Part shown: positions 23,926 to 29,715 of the stretch, piece by piece | Position numbering within the stretch: position 1 is the stretch's first letter | Layout: every line of letters starts with the position of its first letter | Virus record (IMG/VR): IMGVR_UViG_3300042987_002740 | Coordinates: 1-29,715 of that record | Length of the DNA stretch: 29,715 nucleotides | Direction: 5' to 3' (one strand) | DNA from: a virus | Translations under genes and position numbers: made by a program | The notes under the pieces: generated by a model | What the model saw: the letters and a program-made list of their open reading frames with translations, nothing else | What the model was told of the DNA's origin: nothing | Database searches by the model: none

Positions 23926-26900
23926 ATGCCGTTAATAACAGGTTTTAGCTCTATTGGTGGAACTTTTGCTATAACAGGTTTAGCAGTTAATAATTTATCT
24001 AGTTTTTCAAGATTAAATTATGACGTTGATCCCACTCTTGCAGGTTTGACTGCTGGTAGTAAGTTTGTATCGGGAGTAATTAATCAAAATAATCTTTCGG
24101 TTTCTTTAAATGTTAAAAGTCCACAAGATGATTTAGTTTATTCTACTTGTTCAATTGATTTAGATGTCTTTTCCGGTTTTAAAGCGGACTTATATACAAA
24201 AGATAGATCATATATAGGTAGTTTGTTCAATGATTATAAATCAACTGATTTTAATTTTTCGAATACTCAGATTCTTTCGTTGATAAATAATAATACTGGA
24301 GCGTTATCTGGTTTAGTTTTTTCAGGAAAAAGAGAATATTTTATTGATATAGTATCAAGTGATATATTTGGTAATGAAGATATATATTACTTTTTATTAA
24401 ATTATCCTACTGTTAAATTAACTGGTATTGACATAAGAAACACAAATCCGCTAACAGTTTTTCCGTATTACGACAATGTTTCTGGTTTAAGAAGTCTTAA
24501 TGTATATACTTTTAAAAATGTAAGTTTAGAAACTGGTTCAGGGCAAAATGATTTTTATAGTTTAACTCCTATTTCGACATTATCATTTGATTATTCAGAT
24601 AAAAAAGACAATTTTAATTTTACAATAGATCCGCCTGATTTTTTTGATAGTTCTTTGGAAACAACTTTGCCGTTTTATTTAATGCTTGCGCCTTATGATT
24701 ATTTATATTCAGGTCAATTATATGTAACTTCAGGAATAAAAACCTCTTATTATGATACATCAGTTGTCCCGTCAAAGATTGATAGTATTACTGGTTATAT
24801 ATCTTGCAGTCAGAATCAGTATGATAAAAATTTAGATGCGCAAGCAATTGTTAAATGGAATGATATAAAAACATCTAACGCTTTATCTTTTGAAGCTTAT
24901 GTTTATGAGGATGGACTAGAAAACGCTAATTATATTTTTTCTTCTACTAACCCTCAAGTGGAAGGAATAAAAAGAATACATCATGGTACGGGCTTAAACG
25001 TTTTTCAGTCAAAAACAGGTTCTACTTATTATTCTGGATCAACTCCAATTTTCCAGAAATATGGTAATTCTGGTATTAGATGGCCTGATCATACTTTATT
25101 TTTAGACAATTATTCTTCATTTCCATTAGGTTTTTATCCAACTGGCGGTTTATTTGACTATATAACTGAAATTAGGATTCCTTCTGGTTATTTAAATTAT
25201 CCAGAATTATATTTTATCAAAGCGTTTGATACCGGAACAAATTCTTTTATTTTATTACCGAGCGGTGATCAATATAGCGGTTCTATATATACTGGAAGTT
25301 ATTCTGGTGCAAGATTTATATCTGGAGGTAGGTATTTAGAGTACACATATGATGGAACAGCTATGTCTCCGGGCGATCCTGGAGCAAATAAATTACAGGG
25401 CGATGCGCCGTTAGGTTCCAATAGTATTGGTAAATTATATTTAGATTCTAGTAATCACTTAGGTAATGATGTAGAATTTTTCTTGTCTAGAATAACTGGC
25501 AAAATCAAATTAGAGAAAAAAGATAATTCTCAATCCTATGCTATTTATAATTATGAAAATTATAATTCAAATGCTGGATATTTTGATATAACAGTTGATC
25601 TATTTAGATCATCAAGCGTTGGATCAATATCTGTAGGGGATCGTGTTTTATTAAGTAGATATAGCGATACGCCTTCAACTATTGATTATGAGCAAGGCGT
25701 TTTATTCGCAAAAAGAATAACTGGAAATGCAGATTTTATTTTATCTGAATTTGAGCCAAAAATTAAATTTCCGATAAAGCCGAATAAAAATTACGAAGTA
25801 AAAGTACGCGCTTCTTATCAAGATGGTAGTTTCTCGGATTTTTCAGAAACATTAAGATTTACTTCAGGGCAAATTATTGATGTTGTAACAGGAATAACTA
25901 CTGGAAACTATGTAATTGATGGATCGGGTTTTACTGGTTATTTTCCTATTTTTTCAGATAGAGATACTATAACTACAGGAAATATTTATTTAAGCGGAGC
26001 AAATAATATTGTTTTTAATGCGCCGCCTTCTTATACAACAGGAGTAGAAGAGTATTTAGTTTTAGAAAATAATATAATCAAACGTCAGACGGGTGTTGCC
26101 GCATCTTCTTATTTTACTGGTGATTTAATTGTTTCAATTGCTTCAGGAAAAACTTTCGGCAAATATTTAAATGGAGATACTATTCCAGCCTCTGGTAAAA
26201 CATCAAAAGATGTAATTGAAATGGCTATTAGAGAAAATCTAGAAGTAACAACATCTTTAACTTCTTCAACAAGTGTTGCATTTAATCAAACAGCAATAAG
26301 TAATGTTTTAAATTTCGGTTATACAATAAATACTTTAGGAGCAACTGTTTCAGGAGCTTCATTAGAATATCGTAGGGGAAATGTTGGAGCTTGGTCTGTT
26401 TTATCAACAAGCACTACCAATCCTGATACATATACTCATAACTTAACAGACACAAATTATAATACATCAGGTTTTTATTATAGATATATTGTTACAGATA
26501 CGGCTGGTTCGTCTGGTACTTCTTTATTAACAATAACACCAAGCGCTTATGTTGCACCTACTGCAAGTTTGTCAATTGCTGGTATTGGATTAAATGGATA
26601 TGAATCTAATTCTAAAAGAGAAAAAGGCCACACAAATTCAACATTAGGCGGAACTGTTACAAGAAATACTTCAAATGTAAATCTAGTAAGTTATCAATGG
26701 CAATATCAATTAAATGGCGCTGGCTCTTGGGTAAATATAGCTTCGCCTGTTTCAATTGGTCCTGGAACTACTAGTATAACTAGTAGTACACATGATGATT
26801 CTTTATTAAATTCAGCTTCTAGTTTATTATATCGAGTAAAAATTATTGATGATTATCAATCTTATTTATCTTCTCAAGTCTATTCATCAAGCAGTACTGT

Positions 26901-27243
26901 AAATTTTGTTGATTTAATTTTTTATGGTCCAACAGCAACTGGTCCAACAAATTCTGCTGTTGTAAGGGGTTTACCATCTAAAATCTTTGTAGATGGTAGT
27001 AATCCATTCAATTTAAATACAAACACAACAGAAAGAATATTTAGTGTTGCTATGCCAAATAGTTTGACTGTTTCTGAAGTTTTAGATTTAGACGCTTTGA
27101 ATGCAAACATAACTGCTAATTATTTACAATCATCGTTTAGTGTAGCTGATTATACTGGTAATTTATCCACATATAATGTGTATACTATGACAAATGCTAT
27201 ACCATACACTTCAAATCATAGGCATCAAATAACAAGAGTGTAA
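23926..27243 (+). CDS. Large tail fibre with FnIII and Ig-like modules
   Basis: This 1,105-residue protein starts two bases after the J-like stop. Residues about 1-450 are beta-rich, with repeated Asp/Ser/Thr strands. Residues about 590-660 contain an FnIII-type strand pattern (NKNYEVKVRASYQDGSFS at about 620), like the FnIII modules of gpJ proteins. At about 727-775 there is a widespread fibre motif, IASGKTFGKYLNGDTIPASG. Two similar Ig/FnIII-like modules follow (about 785-865, ending FYYRYIVTDTAG, and about 905-988, ending LLYRVKIIDDYQ). A terminal domain at about 990-1105 ends SNHRHQITRV. It is probably a central or side fibre attached to the hub, and the C-terminal domain is the candidate receptor-contact part. 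The fibre role is well supported by context; the receptor is unknown. Confidence 0.78.
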   Translation: MPLITGFSSIGGTFAITGLAVNNLSSFSRLNYDVDPTLAGLTAGSKFVSGVINQNNLSVSLNVKSPQDDLVYSTCSIDLDVFSGFKADLYTKDRSYIGSLFNDYKSTDFNFSNTQILSLINNNTGALSGLVFSGKREYFIDIVSSDIFGNEDIYYFLLNYPTVKLTGIDIRNTNPLTVFPYYDNVSGLRSLNVYTFKNVSLETGSGQNDFYSLTPISTLSFDYSDKKDNFNFTIDPPDFFDSSLETTLPFYLMLAPYDYLYSGQLYVTSGIKTSYYDTSVVPSKIDSITGYISCSQNQYDKNLDAQAIVKWNDIKTSNALSFEAYVYEDGLENANYIFSSTNPQVEGIKRIHHGTGLNVFQSKTGSTYYSGSTPIFQKYGNSGIRWPDHTLFLDNYSSFPLGFYPTGGLFDYITEIRIPSGYLNYPELYFIKAFDTGTNSFILLPSGDQYSGSIYTGSYSGARFISGGRYLEYTYDGTAMSPGDPGANKLQGDAPLGSNSIGKLYLDSSNHLGNDVEFFLSRITGKIKLEKKDNSQSYAIYNYENYNSNAGYFDITVDLFRSSSVGSISVGDRVLLSRYSDTPSTIDYEQGVLFAKRITGNADFILSEFEPKIKFPIKPNKNYEVKVRASYQDGSFSDFSETLRFTSGQIIDVVTGITTGNYVIDGSGFTGYFPIFSDRDTITTGNIYLSGANNIVFNAPPSYTTGVEEYLVLENNIIKRQTGVAASSYFTGDLIVSIASGKTFGKYLNGDTIPASGKTSKDVIEMAIRENLEVTTSLTSSTSVAFNQTAISNVLNFGYTINTLGATVSGASLEYRRGNVGAWSVLSTSTTNPDTYTHNLTDTNYNTSGFYYRYIVTDTAGSSGTSLLTITPSAYVAPTASLSIAGIGLNGYESNSKREKGHTNSTLGGTVTRNTSNVNLVSYQWQYQLNGAGSWVNIASPVSIGPGTTSITSSTHDDSLLNSASSLLYRVKIIDDYQSYLSSQVYSSSSTVNFVDLIFYGPTATGPTNSAVVRGLPSKIFVDGSNPFNLNTNTTERIFSVAMPNSLTVSEVLDLDALNANITANYLQSSFSVADYTGNLSTYNVYTMTNAIPYTSNHRHQITRV

Positions 27244-27251
27244 AATAATAT

Positions 27252-29715
27252 ATGGCTTTAACCACTGGATTACAATTACCATTTGGTATTCAACCTGTTA
27301 ACCCTTGTCCGGTTGACAGTTGGTCTGGTCCATATACTGGTGCCAATGCAGCAGCTGCGATAAGTGCAGCAAATGCAGCCATCCCACAAGCCATTCGTTT
27401 TCAATCGATGCAGGTTCGATTGATTATAAATAACGTTTCATATATTTATTGGTATAGAGACGGGGTTACTGATTCTGATTTAGTTGAATTAAATGCTGCT
27501 ACAGATTTTGCTCAAGATGCAGAAAGATTGATTAGGACTTTTAATCAGTCTAGTCATGCATTTGTAACTGGAGATTTATTGGGTTTCAATGATACTACTG
27601 GTTGGTTTAAGGCAAAAGCAGATTCTGTTGAAACAGCTGAAGTAGTTGGTATTGTTCAACATATTAGCGGTAGTAATTTTGATTTAGTTTATAATGGCAG
27701 AGTAACAGGTTTAAGCTCATTAAATGAGGGTGATGTTTATTTTCTTTCGCCTTATACTTCAGGTGCGTATACAGATATAGAGCCTACATTTGTAGGACAA
27801 GTAACAAAACCTGTGCTTTTTGCTCTTTCGTCTACTGAAGCTAATTTTATAATTTATAGAGGATTTGAAATAACTTCTAATAATGGTGGTCAAACAAGCA
27901 GTGGAACAAGCGGTTCTTCTGGATCTAGCAATGGTTCTTCGGGAACAAGTGGATCTTCAGGAACAAGTGGATCATCTGGAACAAGTGGCTCATCAGGAAA
28001 TACTGGATCTTCTGGAACAAGTGGTTCATCGGGTCAAAATGGTTCTTCAGGTACAAGTGGATCATCTGGTCTTAACGGTTCATCTGGAACAAGTGGATCT
28101 TCTGGTACAAGTGGATCATCAGGAACCAGTGGGACAAATGGTTCTGGCGGATCTTCAGGAACTAGTGGATCTTCTGGAACAAGTGGATCTTCAGGAACAA
28201 GTGGATCATCAGGAACTAGTGGAACAAATGGTTCTGGAGGATCTTCAGGTACAAGTGGTTCTTCTGGTACAAGAGGTTCTTCAGGAACTAGCGGATCTTC
28301 AGGAACAAGTGGTTCTTCAGGAACTTGTGGATCTTCAGGAACTAATGGTTCTAATGGATCTTCTGGCACATCAGGTGGAAATGGTTCGGCTGGGTCTCCC
28401 GGAACTCCTGGATCATCGGGAACAAGTGGATCTTCAGGCACAAGTGGATCTTCAGGAACAAGTGGATCTTCAGGAACAAGCGGATCTTCAGGAACAAGTG
28501 GATCTTCAGGAACTTGTGGATCTTCAGGAACTAATGGTTCTAATGGATCTTCTGGCACATCAGGTGGAAATGGTTCGGCTGGGTCTCCCGGAACTCCCGG
28601 ATCTTCGGGCACAAGTGGATCTTCAGGAACAAGTGGATCTTCAGGAACTAGTGGAACAAATGGTTCTGGAGGATCTTCAGGCACAAGTGGATCTTCAGGA
28701 ACAAGTGGATCTTCTGGAACAAGCGGATCTTCAGGAACAAGTGGTTCTTCAGGAACAAGTGGATCTTCAGGAACTAATGGTTCTAATGGATCTTCTGGCA
28801 CATCAGGTGGAAATGGTTCGGCTGGATCTCCCGGATCATCGGGAACAAGTGGATCTTCAGGAATAAGTGGATCATCAGGAACAAGTGGATCTTCAGGAAC
28901 TAGTGGGTCTTCAGGAACTTGTGGATCTTCAGGAACTAATGGTTCCAATGGATCTTCTGGCACATCAGGTGGAAATGGTTCGGCTGGATCTCCCGGAACT
29001 CCCGGATCTTCGGGCACAAGTGGATCTTCAGGAACAAGTGGATCTTCAGGAACTAGTGGAACAAATGGTTCTGGAGGATCTTCAGGTACAAGTGGTACTT
29101 CTCCAACAGGTTTAGTGGCATCGAATTATGTAGTTCAAGGAAAATTAAATGCTGATCAAACAATTGCGAGTGGATCTGATGTTTTGATTGAATTCGTAGA
29201 TGATTTTGATCCTAATAATTGGTGGGATCCTACATCAAAAAGATTTACTCCAACTATTCAAGGTTATTATATAATAGCTGTTGGCGCATGGTTTTCTGAT
29301 CCCGGCTCTACTAATAGCCAAATGAATTTGCAGGCTAGAAAAAATGGTAATACTTTTGCTATTTCTCAAGAACCGAATAACTCTTCTGGAACTGGGCAAT
29401 CTCTTTGTCTTACGAAAATAGTTTATTTTAATGGTTCAACCGATTATGCTGATTTCACAGTATATCAAAGCACTGGTGTTAATAGAACTTTACAATATGG
29501 AACAACTTCTGGATCTGGAACATGGTTTTCGGCTTCATTAATTGTTGGAGGAGGTAGTTCTGGAACATCGGGTTCTTCTGGTACAACAGGATCTTCAGGA
29601 ACAAGTGGATCTTCAGGAACTAATGGTTCTAATGGATCTTCTGGCACATCAGGTGGAAATGGTTCGGCTGGATCTCCCGGAACTCCCGGATCTTCGGGCA
29701 CAAGTGGATCTTCAG
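27252..29715 (+). CDS. Collagen-like/C1q-like tail adhesin, 3' end beyond window
   Basis: An open frame starts at ATG 27252 after the leader TAAAATAATAT and stays open to the right edge (821 complete codons). Residues 1-217 form a fibre head domain (SYIYWYRDGVTDSDLVELN, then TGDLLGFNDTTGWFKAKADS and VVGIVQHISG). Residues 218-617 are collagen-like: 133 Gly-X-Y triplets, mainly GSS and GTS, with a single Asn interruption. Residues about 623-767 look like a C1q/TNF-type jelly roll (NNWWDPTSKRFTPTIQGYYI, then KNGNTFAIS, YFNGSTDYADFTVYQS and TWFSASLIVGG). From residue 768 Gly-X-Y repeats resume up to the window edge. Few X-Y positions are proline, so stability would have to come from trimerising domains. 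It is probably a trimeric distal adhesin. Confidence 0.87.
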   Translation, partial: MALTTGLQLPFGIQPVNPCPVDSWSGPYTGANAAAAISAANAAIPQAIRFQSMQVRLIINNVSYIYWYRDGVTDSDLVELNAATDFAQDAERLIRTFNQSSHAFVTGDLLGFNDTTGWFKAKADSVETAEVVGIVQHISGSNFDLVYNGRVTGLSSLNEGDVYFLSPYTSGAYTDIEPTFVGQVTKPVLFALSSTEANFIIYRGFEITSNNGGQTSSGTSGSSGSSNGSSGTSGSSGTSGSSGTSGSSGNTGSSGTSGSSGQNGSSGTSGSSGLNGSSGTSGSSGTSGSSGTSGTNGSGGSSGTSGSSGTSGSSGTSGSSGTSGTNGSGGSSGTSGSSGTRGSSGTSGSSGTSGSSGTCGSSGTNGSNGSSGTSGGNGSAGSPGTPGSSGTSGSSGTSGSSGTSGSSGTSGSSGTSGSSGTCGSSGTNGSNGSSGTSGGNGSAGSPGTPGSSGTSGSSGTSGSSGTSGTNGSGGSSGTSGSSGTSGSSGTSGSSGTSGSSGTSGSSGTNGSNGSSGTSGGNGSAGSPGSSGTSGSSGISGSSGTSGSSGTSGSSGTCGSSGTNGSNGSSGTSGGNGSAGSPGTPGSSGTSGSSGTSGSSGTSGTNGSGGSSGTSGTSPTGLVASNYVVQGKLNADQTIASGSDVLIEFVDDFDPNNWWDPTSKRFTPTIQGYYIIAVGAWFSDPGSTNSQMNLQARKNGNTFAISQEPNNSSGTGQSLCLTKIVYFNGSTDYADFTVYQSTGVNRTLQYGTTSGSGTWFSASLIVGGGSSGTSGSSGTTGSSGTSGSSGTNGSNGSSGTSGGNGSAGSPGTPGSSGTSGSS
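27903..29102 (+). repeat. Collagen-like tandem repeat array 1 (18-nt units)
   Basis: The 1,200-nt array is built mainly from the 18-nt unit GGATCTTCAGGAACAAGT (Gly-Ser-Ser-Gly-Thr-Ser) with third-position variants. A longer block of about 75 nt, encoding GTNGSNGSSGTSGGNGSAG and then a GSP (usually with GTP), recurs near 28338, 28527, 28770 and 28932. The copies are nearly identical at DNA level, which points to recent duplication rather than old protein-level repetition. The third copy lacks the GTP triplet. Frame is preserved throughout apart from one extra Asn codon at 27930. Confidence 0.95.
29118..29552 (+). other. C1q/TNF-like jelly-roll domain between collagen-like arrays
   Basis: Residues about 623-767 of the 27252 product show the usual C1q-like progression: an early strand (VLIEFVDDFDPNNWWDP), then FTPTIQGYYIIAVGAWF, then a KNG turn, then FNGSTDYADFTVYQSTG and a final strand ending in SASLIVGG. 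Collagen-like stalks with C1q-like heads are known in animals and in bacterial and phage adhesins, where the head forms trimers. Here repeats also follow the domain, so it may work as an internal trimerisation node or as one of several heads. Confidence 0.72.
29553..29715 (+). repeat. Collagen-like tandem repeat array 2, continues beyond window
   Basis: Gly-X-Y coding repeats resume directly after the C1q-like domain and run to the window edge. They include a further copy of the longer block, starting near 29616, that is almost identical to the copies in array 1 more than 600 nt away. The C1q-like domain is therefore embedded between two arrays that share recent sequence. Confidence 0.93.

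Noticed and set aside
28034-29017. A long open frame on the - strand encoding Pro/Glu/Asp/Val-rich repeats
   Set aside because: It is the antisense reading of the 18-nt Gly-X-Y repeat, open only because the unit lacks stops in that frame. The + frame from 27252 is continuous with unique domains on both sides. The shorter - strand frame at 29465-29701 is the same effect.
27903-29102. Possible CRISPR or noncoding satellite array
   Set aside because: Units are contiguous 18-mers without spacers, keep a single reading frame and vary mostly at third codon positions, so they are protein-coding repeats.
27883-29115. Open frames on the + strand encoding Leu/Gln/Val/Asp-rich repeats
   Set aside because: These are the alternative + frame of the same repeat array. 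The true frame starts at 27252 and has the collagen-like pattern with a C1q-like domain.

Overview
This window is the tail morphogenesis and host-recognition module of a long-tailed (lambda-like, siphovirus-type) bacteriophage, or of a prophage or uncultured relative. Every gene reads on the + strand. The genes are packed almost without gaps: the largest intergenic space is 26 nt at 1307-1332, and the other junctions are 0-8 nt gaps or 1-23 nt overlaps. No promoter, terminator, tRNA, CRISPR or insertion sequence could be recognised. The DNA is very AT-rich, and start codons follow A/T-rich leaders (TAAA, TAAT) with no convincing Shine-Dalgarno sequence. That is typical of Bacteroidota and their phages, so a Bacteroidota host is a reasonable but unproven inference.

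Layout. 1-330 is the end of a gene (tail assembly chaperone slot). 308-1306 is a second gene in the same slot. 1333-9750 is a giant tape measure protein. 9752-12947 holds two divergent paralogous beta-rich structural proteins on either side of a self-cleaving (peptidase S74) fibre. From 12947 the order follows lambda H-M-L-K-I-J: an M-like protein with a duplicated M domain and a LamG-like lectin module, two less recognisable tip proteins (14818 and 16253), an L-like Fe-S tip protein, a K-like JAMM protein, an I-like protein and a J-like central tip protein. Then come a long FnIII/Ig-like fibre (23926-27243) and a collagen-like/C1q-like adhesin. The adhesin starts at 27252 and is still open at the right edge.

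The most interesting system is inside the tape measure protein. Between residues about 627 and 1422 it is not tape-like. It is a string of globular inserts punctuated by a heptapeptide of the form G-[FY]-[IV]-P-N-F-A. One insert has staphylococcal-nuclease (SNase) hallmarks. The next has the D...ExK signature of a PD-(D/E)XK nuclease. A third, of about 275 residues, is unrecognised. Because tape measure proteins leave the virion with the DNA, this looks like a nuclease cargo carried in the tail lumen for delivery into the host.

A second unusual architecture is in the L-like protein. Its two cysteine pairs keep exactly the spacing of lambda gpL's iron-sulfur ligands, but about 400 residues carrying carbohydrate-binding-like modules sit between the pairs. 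The host-contact end of the tail has therefore been heavily decorated with lectin-like, C1q-like, collagen-like and Ig-like modules while the lambda tip scaffold was retained.
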